Part shown: positions 50,901 to 59,731 of the stretch, piece after piece
How positions within the stretch are numbered: position 1 is the first letter of the stretch
How the letters are laid out: each line of letters opens with the position of its first letter
DNA from: Fibrobacteraceae bacterium
GTDB lineage: Bacteria > Fibrobacterota > Fibrobacteria > Fibrobacterales > Fibrobacteraceae
Direction of reading: 5' to 3'
Assembly: GCA_017631885.1 (NCBI GenBank)
Contig: JAGBSH010000025.1
Location: 62,001-126,000, forward strand
Length of the DNA stretch: 64,000 bases
Translations under genes and position numbers: made by a program
Notes under the pieces: model-generated
The model's database searches: none
What the model was told of the DNA's origin: nothing
Seen by the model: only the letters and a program-made list of their open reading frames with translations

Positions 50901-51167
50901 GCGTTCTATGATATTCTAAAATCGCTTTGCGTCAAGTACCATTTCAGCTATCCTGAGAACAAACTAATTACACTCTCGAAACGCGTTAAGATTCTTGTTG
51001 ATGAACAAGCCGCATACCCCGACTGGGACAAACGCGATGACATTAAATCTGCTCTGAAAGTAGATTTGATAATTCTTCTTGATGAATTCGGTTACCCGCC
51101 CGTAGAACGCGATGAAGTCTATGGCGAAATTTTTGAGCAAGCTGAGAATTTTAAGAAGAATCGGTAG
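47904..51167 (+). CDS. hsdR: Type I restriction endonuclease (R subunit)
   Basis: A 1087-residue protein, started at ATG 47904. The nuclease domain has IPDGILFVNG and VVFEFKSA (Glu176-x-Lys178). The SF2 translocase motor has Walker A GATGCGKS (320-327), DEAH (424-427), SFGFAHYLHKSLPNATYVGFTGTP and QTISRVNRTFAGKGKG. The helical C-terminal ~250 residues bind the methylase complex. With HsdM/HsdS it translocates and cuts unmodified DNA. It is separated from hsdS by ~12.4 kb of inserted genes and follows hipT by 13 bases. A hairpin terminator lies downstream. Confidence 0.95.
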   Translation: MAFKEADLEKVFIDLLLQEGFEYVPGNAINRVEGEVLIEQDLCEYLHHRYDSEGITENEIRSIVLQLRSLSVSTLYESNKKFCSWLSNGFMLKRENPKDKDILIELADFRSFEEQQKSGFGVDAKESLLLAADIAEKYHGDCNIIKFVNQFEIIGSEKRIPDGILFVNGLPLVVFEFKSAVREEATVFNAYEQLTIRYRRDIPQLFVYNAFCVISDGVNNKAGSFFAKYDYFYAWRRVEFGDKRIEAEGIESLYSMIQGMFNRKRLLNIFKNFLYFPDSNKKEQKVLCRYPQYYAARSLYENICKARKPYGDGKGGTYFGATGCGKSFTMLFLTRLLMKSLEFKTPTIVLITDRTDLDDQLSGLFTGSKKYVGDERVESVESRADLREKLQGRKSGGVFLTTIQKFSEDIELLTDRDNVVCISDEAHRTQTNLDQKITVTENGVKTSFGFAHYLHKSLPNATYVGFTGTPIDATLDVFGPEVDVYTMTESVKDGITVPIVYEGRAAKVVLNNSVLEEIEKYYEEASEAGANEYQINQSKQDVAQMGVILGDPDRLMAVAKDFVAHYEARVQEKSTVRGKAMFVCYNRQIAYALYKNVLELRPEWGVAKVCDDAEFAGEATELTDKEKRELKPVEKIKMVMTRSKDDEKDLYDLLGDKDDRKELDRLFKQERSNFKIAIVVDMWLTGFDVPCLDAIYIDKPIQQHSLIQTISRVNRTFAGKGKGIVVDYIGIKRKMNQALKQYGAGSEQNVEDITAAITEFRNHLDLLDKLMYKFDASTYFKSTGNGAELKKLECLKQAQEFVQVTKETETRFIDLVKRLKAAYDICVGNECITQSERDRAHFYFAIRSILHKLTKGNAPDTAQMNARVREMIALALQSEGVEDVLQLNDAEADQAKQNIFDDEYLQHINRIKLPNSKIKLLQMLLQKAIGQIRKVNKVKGINFTQKMQQLVEQYNDRTEQDILKSEVYEEMAETLTDMIVQVRKAFTEGEEKGLSFEETAFYDILKSLCVKYHFSYPENKLITLSKRVKILVDEQAAYPDWDKRDDIKSALKVDLIILLDEFGYPPVERDEVYGEIFEQAENFKKNR

Positions 51168-51196
51168 AAAATGTTTTTAATTTGAAAATAAAGAAA

Positions 51197-51244
51197 AATC
51201 TTTTTATAAAAAACGCAAATTAAAAGATTTTTTTCTTTCAATCG
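51197..51244 (+). terminator. Probable terminator after hsdR
   Basis: AATCTTTT (51197-51204) and AAAAGATT (51232-51239) form an AT-rich stem with a long loop, followed by TTTTT. Confidence 0.5.
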
Positions 51245-51279
51245 TTATTTTTTAGAAGAAGAAAAAGTAAATTGTGTCT

Positions 51280-51660
51280 ATGGATTCGTTGCATTTAATT
51301 TGTCCGCATTGCGGGTTAAAAATGGAAGTTTTTTTAAAAGGCAAACCTTCTTCTATGATGGTTTTTGTTTGCGCTCGTTGTAAAGAACCTTTAATGCGTT
51401 ATGAGGGTGAAGTTTTTGAATTGGATAGAGAAGAATTTGGAATGCTTCGAAAAAAATTAGCCCCAGTTATTGCAGAATTATTAAATGAATCCAATCAAAT
51501 TTTGTCTTTAGAATCACAGGCTGAAACATCGGCTGTCGCACGTGTAGAAAATACTTGTGAAAAGAATTCAGAAATAAATCTCACAGAAGAATTTTTAGCT
51601 GATTTAATGAAAGAATTGGAAAAGAATCAAGATGTCGCCGACTTTATCGATAAAATGTGA
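51280..51660 (+). CDS. Small zinc-ribbon protein overlapping hrpA
   Basis: A ~126-residue protein; ATG 51280 (GTG 51274 is also possible). The N-terminal zinc ribbon has CPHC (Cys8, Cys11) and CARC (Cys31, Cys34), the spacing of a four-Cys ribbon. The C-terminal part is acidic and helical (LTEEFLADLMKELEKNQDVADF). It overlaps hrpA by 29 bases in another frame, so it is co-expressed with the helicase. Function is unknown; zinc ribbons of this kind often bind nucleic acid or protein. Confidence 0.65.
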   Translation: MDSLHLICPHCGLKMEVFLKGKPSSMMVFVCARCKEPLMRYEGEVFELDREEFGMLRKKLAPVIAELLNESNQILSLESQAETSAVARVENTCEKNSEINLTEEFLADLMKELEKNQDVADFIDKM

Positions 51661-54600
51661 TTATCCTGATTTGCCTGTTGTAAAGCGGCGGCAAGAGTTT
51701 TTAGAATTATTAAAAAAACACCAAGTTATTATTGTCCAGGCAGATACTGGTTCTGGTAAATCAACACAACTCCCGAAAATGTTGTTGGAATCAGGGCTTT
51801 CTCTAAAAGGGAAAATTGGTGTAACGCAACCAAGGCGGTTAGCGGCTTTATCTATAGCAGATCGTTTACGCGAAGAACTCAAAGACGAAACACTTGTATC
51901 ATCAAAAATTCGATTTTATGAAGAAGGCCCGGAAAATGCTCCGTTAAAAGTGATGACCGATGGCATTTTATTGCAGGAATTTCGAAAAGACAGGTTGTTT
52001 ACGCAATATTCTGCGATAATGATTGATGAAGCACATGAACGTTCTTTAAACATTGACATTTTATTAGGCATTTTAAAGCAAGTTTTAAAAAAACGTTCTG
52101 ATTTCCGTTTAGTAATTGCTTCTGCTACAATGGATTCAGCGTTGTTTAAAGATTTTTTTGAAAATTCGGCTTTGTTAGAAGCCGAAGGGAGAATGTTTCC
52201 TGTTACAGTTGAATACCGCGACCCATTTGAAGGCGAAAATTCAAGTAAAGGAGATAGCGGTGTTTTAGAAGATGCGTTAGAAGCTATTTTAGATTTAGAA
52301 ACACGCAACAGAGACAATCTTTTGTGCTTTTTGCCAACAGAAAGAGATATCCAGGATTTAGGAAATCTTTTACAAAAAGAATTAGATGATAAATTTGAAA
52401 TTTTATCGCTATTCGGGCGAATGAGCCCAGCGGAGCAAAAAAAAGTTTTTCGTTCTACATCAAAAACGCGGATAGTATTAGCAACAAATATTGCTGAGAC
52501 TTCTTTAACGATTCCTGGAATCGCTTATGTGGTTGATTCTGGAACAGCTAGAATTTCTAGGTATAATGCGCAAGCTCGGATACAAGGGCTTCCTGTTGAA
52601 GAAATTTCTCAAGCTTCAGCAAGGCAAAGAACGGGGCGTGCAGGGCGTGTAAAGCCTGGCGTTTGTATTCGTTTATATTCAGAAAAAAAATTTTTAGAAA
52701 GAGATGCTTATACAGAACCAGAAATCAGGCGTTCTAACTTGGCAAATGTTGTGTTGCAGTTGCGTAGTTTAGGAATTTCAATTGATGAATTTGAATTTAT
52801 CCAATCACCACTTCGTTCAGCGTTTAGAGGAGCGTATCGGACACTTTTCGAATTAGGAGCATTGTCTTCGGCAGATGCGAATGCTAATGTCACGCCTTTT
52901 GGGCGTGAAATGTCTAGATTGCCAATGGATGTGGCGCTCTCTGCAGTGCTTTTACGAAGCCGTGAAAAAGGTGTTTTACAGCCAGCGATAATAGTGTGTG
53001 CCGCTCTTTCTTTACAAGATGTCCGCTTAATTCCACAAGAAGAAACCGAAAAACAAAAAGCAAGAGAAATTCATAAGCAATTCGGAAAATACAAAAGTGA
53101 TTTTTTGCTTTACATTGTAATTTGGAATTCTTTTATTCTAGAACTTGGAGAAGGTTCTTTGAATAAATTACGGAAATATTGTGAAAAGAAATATCTTCAT
53201 TTTTTGCGTTGCCGAGAATGGATTGATTTGTATGAACAATATTGTCGCTTGTTGAATGTTGGTTTTCAAGAAAGAGTTTGTCCATTAGACTCATTTCATC
53301 GAGACAATTTGCATTTATCTTTGCTTTATGGATTTTTAGGCGGTATTGCAAAAAGGAGCCAAGAAAAATCGTCGTACCAATTAGTAAGTGGTAGAGAAAC
53401 TTTTATTTTTCCGGGAAGTTCTCTTTATGGGCAAAATATGGAATGGCTCATGTCGGCAGAAATCAGAGAAACGAGCCGCGTTTATTTAACCAAGAATGCA
53501 GAAATTCGACCAGAGTGGATTTTAATTGCTGGAAAACTTTTTTGTACCAAGCGTTTTTATGCGCCAACCTGGAATAGAGAACGGGGCTTTGTCGATGCAT
53601 TAGAAGAAATTTTATTTCGCGGTATGGTTGTTAGTCGAGGAAAGCGTATTGATTATTCAAAAATAAATCCAGAAGAATGTAGTGAAATATTTTTCCGAGA
53701 AGCCGTTGTAAATATGGATATGCTTCGTCCATTTCCTTTTATGGAACATAACGAAAAAGTCTTGGAAACGCTTGCTTCAATGGAAAAACGGTTAAGGCGT
53801 TTTGGACTTGTTCCTTCAGAAGATTGGTTGGTTGATTTTTATATTTCTAAAACAGAAAATGTTTGTTCTATAAAAAGTTTAAAAGAATTTATTTTAAAAA
53901 ATACTGATGAGTCTTTGCGATTAAAAGAAAGTGATTTCGTTCAAGAAATTTCAGATTTTAAAATGCCTTCTGAAAAAATTTCGGACAAATTAAGTTTTAA
54001 AAATTCTTCAAGTAAACATTCTCAAAAAGTAAAACCGGAATTGGGTGGCGCTTTAGAAACGGTTAGAATTTTAAATAGAATCCTTTATGGTGAACTCGTT
54101 TTTGATGCCAGTCGAAGTTGTGATGGATTGACTCTGAAAATACCAGTAGAAATGCTTCAAGAAGTAACGCCAGCAATTTTTGCATCAGAAATTGAACGCT
54201 GGAGAACTTGGATTTTAGAATCATTTTTTAAAGAATTACCTAGAGAAGTTTCTAAAAAAGCAAAAGAAATCAGAGAAAAGATTGATGATGTTTTTTGTGA
54301 ATTTTTAGAAAAAGAAAAAGAAGTTTCTCCGGTAGTGGCTTTATCAAAGGCTATTAAGCAATTCGGTTTTTTGAAAAATGAATCTTGTTTAATTTACCCA
54401 GAAAAAGAGAAACATTTAAATCTTCATTTGTCTGTAATGCTTTCAGATGGTTCTACAGAAGCAATAGAACTTTCTCCTGAATGGGGTAATTACCATTACG
54501 TGCAAGCTCTCAAGCATTTGCTTTCAAGAGAAATTCTTTTCTTGCCATTTGGAAAATTTTATTTGTTTTATCGAAATCAAAATTTAGCTGTTGTAGAAAA

Positions 54601-55429
54601 AGCCGAAAAAGATTTTTATCAAAAATTGAAAACGAGAATCCAAAATAAATTGCATCCAGAAAATACAACTTTGGCGTTAGATAGAATTTCTCTTTTAGAA
54701 AATTGTGGAGCAAAAATAGCCAGTCAATCAAATCCAAGTGCTAAAGAAGAAATCGTTTCTGCATTGATTGCTTCTGATTGGAACCCTTCACAAACAGAAC
54801 GTTTCAGTGGGTTAGAATTTGCAAAAGCAAATAGGATAAAAAGTTTTAAAGACCTTTCGCCAGAATTACAATCAGAAGATTATGTTTTACGAGCAGGACT
54901 TTCTAGATTGTGTTATGAAAGCGCTTTACTTGGTGGAAAATATTTTACGGCATTATGGAATTATTTACGGCAAGTGACAAAATCAATTCGACAAGGGCAA
55001 AAAATTTCTGCAGAAGTGAAACGCTTAGCTAATGCTGTATTAAATGCAAATAGTGTATATGAAATTTTATGTCTAGGTATAGCATTTGGTAAAGCTGAAG
55101 GTTTGTGGCAAAAAGAAATTTTAGAATTAGAACATTCTTCAGCTTATCCTATTAAAAATTTGACTGTAAAAGATTTACGAGAAGAATTCAGGCTTTTTTT
55201 GCAAAGTCGTTTGTTGCGAGAAGAAGATAGGCGTAAAGTTCGTGATATTCTTTTTGCTCTAGAAAAAACAGAAATAGATTCTGAAGAATATATTGAACTC
55301 TATATAACGGCAAAAATTTTACTTGAAAAATATTCAGCCAAGTCTATTCAGAAAGAAGATGCTATGGAAATAGAATCGATAGAACAGGCCTCTCTTGAAA
55401 AATTGAAAAATCGATTTGGCAAAATTTAA
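51632..55429 (+). CDS. hrpA: HrpA-type DEAH-box RNA helicase
   Basis: A 1265-residue helicase. Walker A is ADTGSGKS (37-44), DEAH is at 132-135, SAT follows in LVIASATMDS, and QRTGRAGRVKPGVCIRLY is motif VI. After the helicase core come the winged-helix/ratchet region and the long DUF3418-type C-terminal region (~700-1265). HrpA unwinds RNA and rescues stalled translation complexes. It starts inside the upstream zinc-ribbon gene. Length fits the long bacterial HrpA (~1300). The AT-rich codon use returns to the chromosome's normal pattern. Confidence 0.93.
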   Translation: MSPTLSIKCDYPDLPVVKRRQEFLELLKKHQVIIVQADTGSGKSTQLPKMLLESGLSLKGKIGVTQPRRLAALSIADRLREELKDETLVSSKIRFYEEGPENAPLKVMTDGILLQEFRKDRLFTQYSAIMIDEAHERSLNIDILLGILKQVLKKRSDFRLVIASATMDSALFKDFFENSALLEAEGRMFPVTVEYRDPFEGENSSKGDSGVLEDALEAILDLETRNRDNLLCFLPTERDIQDLGNLLQKELDDKFEILSLFGRMSPAEQKKVFRSTSKTRIVLATNIAETSLTIPGIAYVVDSGTARISRYNAQARIQGLPVEEISQASARQRTGRAGRVKPGVCIRLYSEKKFLERDAYTEPEIRRSNLANVVLQLRSLGISIDEFEFIQSPLRSAFRGAYRTLFELGALSSADANANVTPFGREMSRLPMDVALSAVLLRSREKGVLQPAIIVCAALSLQDVRLIPQEETEKQKAREIHKQFGKYKSDFLLYIVIWNSFILELGEGSLNKLRKYCEKKYLHFLRCREWIDLYEQYCRLLNVGFQERVCPLDSFHRDNLHLSLLYGFLGGIAKRSQEKSSYQLVSGRETFIFPGSSLYGQNMEWLMSAEIRETSRVYLTKNAEIRPEWILIAGKLFCTKRFYAPTWNRERGFVDALEEILFRGMVVSRGKRIDYSKINPEECSEIFFREAVVNMDMLRPFPFMEHNEKVLETLASMEKRLRRFGLVPSEDWLVDFYISKTENVCSIKSLKEFILKNTDESLRLKESDFVQEISDFKMPSEKISDKLSFKNSSSKHSQKVKPELGGALETVRILNRILYGELVFDASRSCDGLTLKIPVEMLQEVTPAIFASEIERWRTWILESFFKELPREVSKKAKEIREKIDDVFCEFLEKEKEVSPVVALSKAIKQFGFLKNESCLIYPEKEKHLNLHLSVMLSDGSTEAIELSPEWGNYHYVQALKHLLSREILFLPFGKFYLFYRNQNLAVVEKAEKDFYQKLKTRIQNKLHPENTTLALDRISLLENCGAKIASQSNPSAKEEIVSALIASDWNPSQTERFSGLEFAKANRIKSFKDLSPELQSEDYVLRAGLSRLCYESALLGGKYFTALWNYLRQVTKSIRQGQKISAEVKRLANAVLNANSVYEILCLGIAFGKAEGLWQKEILELEHSSAYPIKNLTVKDLREEFRLFLQSRLLREEDRRKVRDILFALEKTEIDSEEYIELYITAKILLEKYSAKSIQKEDAMEIESIEQASLEKLKNRFGKI

Positions 55430-55538
55430 TGTTTCTTTGAAAAATGTATTGAAAAATCAAAAAAAAATAAACATTCTTAGGCTATTTTCTTAAGATGATA
55501 GAAGTTCTTGAATTTTGAATTTTCTAAATTAGAATCCG

Positions 55539-56336
55539 ATGAAAAAATTGTTGTTTTTAGTGTTCATTTCGTTTTTTTTAGGTTGCGATTTCCTTGAAGA
55601 GAAAGGAAGTGTTCTTGTGCAAGTGGGTGAATCTCGCTTGACTTTGCAAAAAATACAGGGAAAGGTTCCTGGTTGGGATTCGTTGTCTGTAGAACAACAA
55701 TCTGAATTTTTGAAAACTTGGGTAGATGAAGAATTACTTTACCAAGCGGCTCTCCAACAAAAATTAGATAAACGTCAGGATGTTGCTTCTACCATTGAAA
55801 GAGCAAAGCGTAAAATTGTCATTGATTATCTTGTGAACGAATTAACGGATTCCATAACTCTTTCTGAAAAAGAAGTAGAACAGTTTTACGAAGAAAATGC
55901 GGATAAATTTCTTTATGGGAAACATTTGTATTCTTTAGCGATACTTTCTTACCCTAGTTGGAATTTAGGCGATTTGTATTTCCGTGGTAAAAAAGATGTT
56001 GTTTTTGAAACAGTGCCTTCTTCGGATTATCGGGTAAAAAAAATCGAAAATTTTGAAAATGTGGAAGAATCTCCGGATACTTGTCTTGTTAAAGATTTAC
56101 GCACACTTAAGGTGGGAACTTTATCTGGATTCAAAGTTTGTGGAAATGCTTTGAAAAGTATGGTGGTTTATCATCATCAAGATTCTGCAAACGTAAAACC
56201 TTATAGCGAAGTCTCAAAAGAAGCAGCTGTTTTGCTTCGTTTAGAAAAGCGCAAAGAATTAATGAAAAAATTTCGCGCAGAGCAAAAAAAGAAAATAGCT
56301 GTTTTTGCTGATTGGAATCCGTCGGCAGAAAAATGA
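55539..56336 (+). CDS. Periplasmic lipoprotein with SurA-like N-terminal fold
   Basis: A 265-residue protein with a lipobox (FISFFLGC, lipid site Cys16). Its first ~110 residues resemble the helical chaperone domain of SurA/PpiD (LQKIQGKVPGWDSLSVEQQSEFLKTWVDEELLYQAALQQKLDK in outline). The middle (~110-210) is rotamase-like in position but lacks a clear parvulin motif. It stops eight bases before the next gene, a parvulin chaperone, so the two form a folding operon for outer-membrane proteins. The chaperone role is inferred from fold and context. Confidence 0.7.
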   Translation: MKKLLFLVFISFFLGCDFLEEKGSVLVQVGESRLTLQKIQGKVPGWDSLSVEQQSEFLKTWVDEELLYQAALQQKLDKRQDVASTIERAKRKIVIDYLVNELTDSITLSEKEVEQFYEENADKFLYGKHLYSLAILSYPSWNLGDLYFRGKKDVVFETVPSSDYRVKKIENFENVEESPDTCLVKDLRTLKVGTLSGFKVCGNALKSMVVYHHQDSANVKPYSEVSKEAAVLLRLEKRKELMKKFRAEQKKKIAVFADWNPSAEK

Positions 56337-56343
56337 GGAATTT

Positions 56344-57627
56344 ATGAAATTATTTAAAATAATTGGTTGTGTTTTTGTTTTCGTTTCTTTAGGTGTCAGC
56401 GCTCCTGAACTGATGGAAGCTGTGGCGGCAGTTGTGGACGGAAAGCCTATTATGCGCTCCGAACTTCTAGAAAATTTTTATCGCTATCAATCTATGCCTG
56501 AATCAGCTGGGAAAAGTGAAGCAGAATTAAAAAAAGAAGTTCTTGATAAATTGATAGACGACAAAGTTCTTTTAAGTCGAATTGACAGAGATTCTATTAA
56601 AATTTCTGAATCAGAAGTGGACCAACGAGTAACAACGCACTTAACCAATTTAGCTGCAAGTCAGCACATTGATTTGGGGACGCTTGAAAGGGCTATTAGA
56701 GCACAACTTGGTTTAAGTATGGCTCAGTACAGAGACCAACTGGCAAAACAAATTCGAGAACACCTCTATATAACAAGAATCAGACAACTTCATGTGGGCG
56801 CATTAAACCCGACAAACAAAGAAGTTATAGAATTTTTCAATACTTATAAAGATTCTTTACCGCGTCAGTATAACTGTATTTTAGTGAGCCATATACAATT
56901 AGATATTAGCCCAAATAAAAAGACAATAGATTCTGTAAAGGCAATTGCAGAAGCTTTAATTGATAGCTTAGACCATGGCATGAATTGGGAAGTGTTGACA
57001 AAAAGACATTCTCAAGATTCAACAGCAGATAAAGGTGGTGATTTAGGCTATATTCGTAAAGGCCTTCTAGACCCTGAATATGAACGGGCTACAGCTCGTT
57101 TAAATAATGGGCAACATTCTGAAACCCCTGTTAAAACGAGTTTAGGTTGGCATATTATAAAAGTAATTGGTCGCAGAGAAGATGGTGTGCGTACGGCTCA
57201 TATTTTGCTTCGTACCATTCCAACAGCAGCTGATTCTGCTAAAGTTTTAGCGCAAGCCGATTCTCTTTCAAAAGTGGCTAATACAAAAGAATTGTTTGCC
57301 GCTTCTGCAAAAAAATTCAGTCAGGATAAAAGTTCCAATCATTTAGGCGGTCGTTTAGGTTGGTTCCAGCGTAATGAGCTTGATTCAGCTTATATTGCTC
57401 CCGTGTCTCGTTTACAAGCAGGGGAAAACTCAGAACCGATTTTGATTGAAAATGCTTATCATGTGTTCCGTTTAGATGATGAACGTCAAGTGCGAGAACT
57501 TTCGTTAGAAGACGATTATGAAAAAATTCGTTCCTTTGCGGCGAATCGCAAAGAAACAGAAAAACTAAATGAACTTGTAAAAAAATGGCGAGAAGAAGTT
57601 TTAATTGAAATTCGGATGACAGAATGA
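56344..57627 (+). CDS. surA: SurA-like periplasmic peptidyl-prolyl isomerase
   Basis: A ~427-residue exported protein; ATG 56344 follows GAGGAATTT. The signal peptide covers ~1-20. An N-terminal SurA chaperone domain (AAVVDGKPIMRSELLENF; DKLIDDKVLL) precedes two parvulin domains: QDSTADKGGDLGYIRKGLL, and SQDKSSNHLGGRLGWFQRNEL. It helps fold outer-membrane proteins and isomerises proline bonds in the periplasm. Domain order is as in SurA. Its stop overlaps the next gene (ATGA). Confidence 0.88.
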   Translation: MKLFKIIGCVFVFVSLGVSAPELMEAVAAVVDGKPIMRSELLENFYRYQSMPESAGKSEAELKKEVLDKLIDDKVLLSRIDRDSIKISESEVDQRVTTHLTNLAASQHIDLGTLERAIRAQLGLSMAQYRDQLAKQIREHLYITRIRQLHVGALNPTNKEVIEFFNTYKDSLPRQYNCILVSHIQLDISPNKKTIDSVKAIAEALIDSLDHGMNWEVLTKRHSQDSTADKGGDLGYIRKGLLDPEYERATARLNNGQHSETPVKTSLGWHIIKVIGRREDGVRTAHILLRTIPTAADSAKVLAQADSLSKVANTKELFAASAKKFSQDKSSNHLGGRLGWFQRNELDSAYIAPVSRLQAGENSEPILIENAYHVFRLDDERQVRELSLEDDYEKIRSFAANRKETEKLNELVKKWREEVLIEIRMTE

Positions 57628-58364
57628 CTTTACCTTATTCCCTTTTAGCGCCTTATTATCGAAGTGTTATGGAACACGTCGATTACAAGCGTTGGGGAAC
57701 GTATCTTGAAAAACTTTTAAAACTTCATAATCGATTCCCAAAAACCATGCTTGAAGTAGGAGCAGGCGCTGGTTTACTTTCCCCGCATTTTTCGCCTAAG
57801 TCATTGGAATTTCGGGTTACAACAGATATCTGTTATGAAATGATTTCTCAAGCAGATAAAAAAGTAGCAGGTTTTCTTGCCGTTGCGGATGCTACAGCGC
57901 TCCCTTTTCAAGGGCCGTTTGATTTGATTTTAATGACGTATGACGCGGTCAATTATTTAACAAAACCGCAAATTCAAAAATTCTTTAAAAGCGTTCGTTC
58001 CTTACTTTCTCCTAAAGGTGTTTTTATCTTTGATGCCGCTACAGAATTCAATAGTGAAAATTATTTTGATGATTTGTGGGATGCTTCAGAAATAGACGAT
58101 ACTTTTATTGCCCGCCATAGCCTATATGATTTTAAACGGCGTGAACAAAAAAATATTTTTGATTTTTTTACTTTACAAAAAGATGGTTCATATCAAAGGA
58201 CTCACGAAGAACACACGCAATACATTTATCCGTTAGAAGATTTATATCGCTTTATTAAAAAAGCTGGCTTAAATGTAGAAGCGGTATATTCGGAATTTTC
58301 TTTTTCTACAGATTTAGATTCGGCAAGTCGTTTACAATTTGTTGTTTCAGCGGAGGCGTTTTAA
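57624..58364 (+). CDS. SAM-dependent methyltransferase
   Basis: A 246-residue class I methyltransferase. Motif I is LEVGAGAGLLSPHF (~43-56), followed by RVTTDICYEMISQA and VADATALPFQGPFDLILMTYD (motif IV region). The rest matches the methyltransferase type-11/25 fold. It overlaps surA by four bases and is followed by the ABC ATPase with a one-base overlap, giving a four-gene coupled unit. The substrate is not predictable. Confidence 0.82.
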   Translation: MTLPYSLLAPYYRSVMEHVDYKRWGTYLEKLLKLHNRFPKTMLEVGAGAGLLSPHFSPKSLEFRVTTDICYEMISQADKKVAGFLAVADATALPFQGPFDLILMTYDAVNYLTKPQIQKFFKSVRSLLSPKGVFIFDAATEFNSENYFDDLWDASEIDDTFIARHSLYDFKRREQKNIFDFFTLQKDGSYQRTHEEHTQYIYPLEDLYRFIKKAGLNVEAVYSEFSFSTDLDSASRLQFVVSAEAF

Positions 58365-59050
58365 TGATTCATTTTTCTCATGTAACGAAAACGTATGAAG
58401 AATCTTGGAAAGCTCTTCGTGATGTAACACTTCGTATCCGTAAGGGAGAATTTGTTTTTTTAACGGGTCATTCGGGCGCTGGGAAATCCACTCTTTTAAA
58501 AATGATTTACATGGATGAACGACCAGATAATGTGCGCGGTGGGCAAGTTATGGTCCGTTTAGGTGATTCTGTTTATGATAGTAAAACATCTCCGGATAAT
58601 AGCATACAGGGGTTTCGCCGTAAAATGGGAGTTGTTTTCCAAGATTTTAAATTGTTGCCAGATAGAAATGTCTTTGAAAACGTTGCCTTTGCTTTACGCA
58701 TTGTAGGCAAAAAACCAAAAGAAATAAATGCAGCAGTTTTTGAAGCATTAGCTCTTGTAGGAATCAGCCAGAAGCGTTTTGCTATGCCTTACACACTTTC
58801 TGGTGGAGAACAACAACGAGTGGCGATTGCAAGAGCAATGGTTCACAATCCTTATTTATTGATTGCAGATGAACCAACGGGAAATTTGGACCCGAAAAAT
58901 GCTGAAGAAGTCTTTGCCATCTTTAAAGAAATCAATGCGCGGGGGACAACAGTAGTGATGGCAACACATAACCCTGATTTTTATTTAAACAGTCCGTTTC
59001 GTCGCTTAGAACTTAAACAAGGCGAACTTTTAAATAAGGAAATTCTTTAA
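58364..59050 (+). CDS. ftsE: FtsE-like ABC transporter ATPase
   Basis: A 228-residue ATPase. Walker A is GHSGAGKS (35-42), the signature is LSGGEQQRVA (~145-154), Walker B is LLIADEPTGNLD, and the switch His is in MATHN. MGVVFQDFKLLPDRNVFENVAF is typical of FtsE, which works with FtsX to activate cell-wall hydrolases at division. No ftsX follows; instead there is a Cys-rich protein and later an export permease. So the assignment to FtsE rather than another small ABC ATPase is tentative. Confidence 0.75.
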   Translation: MIHFSHVTKTYEESWKALRDVTLRIRKGEFVFLTGHSGAGKSTLLKMIYMDERPDNVRGGQVMVRLGDSVYDSKTSPDNSIQGFRRKMGVVFQDFKLLPDRNVFENVAFALRIVGKKPKEINAAVFEALALVGISQKRFAMPYTLSGGEQQRVAIARAMVHNPYLLIADEPTGNLDPKNAEEVFAIFKEINARGTTVVMATHNPDFYLNSPFRRLELKQGELLNKEIL

Positions 59051-59697
59051 TGCAAGCATTGCTATTTATTTTAACGGCAGCGCTTAGCCCTGCTATGGAG
59101 AATATGTTTCTCAATCAATGTGTTATGGCTACAAATGATAAACAAGCCTGTTCTTGTGCTATAACTCAGTTGAATGGAAAGTATAATGAAAAAACTTTTT
59201 TAGCTTTGCAAATGGGAACTCTTTCAGAAAAGGAAGAACAAGAAATTCTTCAAGATCTTTTTTTAACAGCGTCAGATTGTTTTGTACAAAAAGAATGTGC
59301 AAGTGAAATTTCTTTTATTGTAGGTGAACAAGAAGCTAATAAAATTTGTCATTGTGCTGTGTCGAAAATAAAAAAAATGGAACAAGCGGAACAAGCGGCC
59401 TTTTTAACTCTTGAAGGGAACTTTATCGCTGAAAATGAAAAGAAATTTGAAGAAATTGTGATGCGTGAAATTTATCCGTGTTTGCCAAAAAAGCTTACGG
59501 CTGTTATGCGGGAAAATCTGATTAATGAATGTGCAAAAGAAACAACGCATAGAGATGGGAAAAAAATCTGTGCTTGTATAACAGATGAAATTTTTAAAAA
59601 GTATTCTTTAACAGAATTTTTTAGGGACACATTTGGCAATTCGCCATCACTAGATGAATTAATGGCAAAATCAACTGAAAAATGTTTACAGAAATAA
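59050..59697 (+). CDS. Protein with three four-cysteine modules
   Basis: A 215-residue protein with a short N-terminal hydrophobic segment (MQALLFILTAALSPA) suggesting export. Three repeats each have Cys, then Cys-x-Cys, then Cys: C24/C34-x-C36/C77, C83/C100-x-C102/C144 and C161/C174-x-C176/C212. The Cys-x-Cys to last-Cys distance is ~36-42 in each. No family is recognised. The regular spacing suggests three similar small disulphide- or metal-stabilised helical domains. It overlaps the FtsE-like gene by one base, so it may act in the same envelope process; this is inference. Confidence 0.65.
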   Translation: MQALLFILTAALSPAMENMFLNQCVMATNDKQACSCAITQLNGKYNEKTFLALQMGTLSEKEEQEILQDLFLTASDCFVQKECASEISFIVGEQEANKICHCAVSKIKKMEQAEQAAFLTLEGNFIAENEKKFEEIVMREIYPCLPKKLTAVMRENLINECAKETTHRDGKKICACITDEIFKKYSLTEFFRDTFGNSPSLDELMAKSTEKCLQK

Positions 59698-59731
59698 GTT
59701 TGTTTTTTAATAAAAAATCTAATTTAAACCT

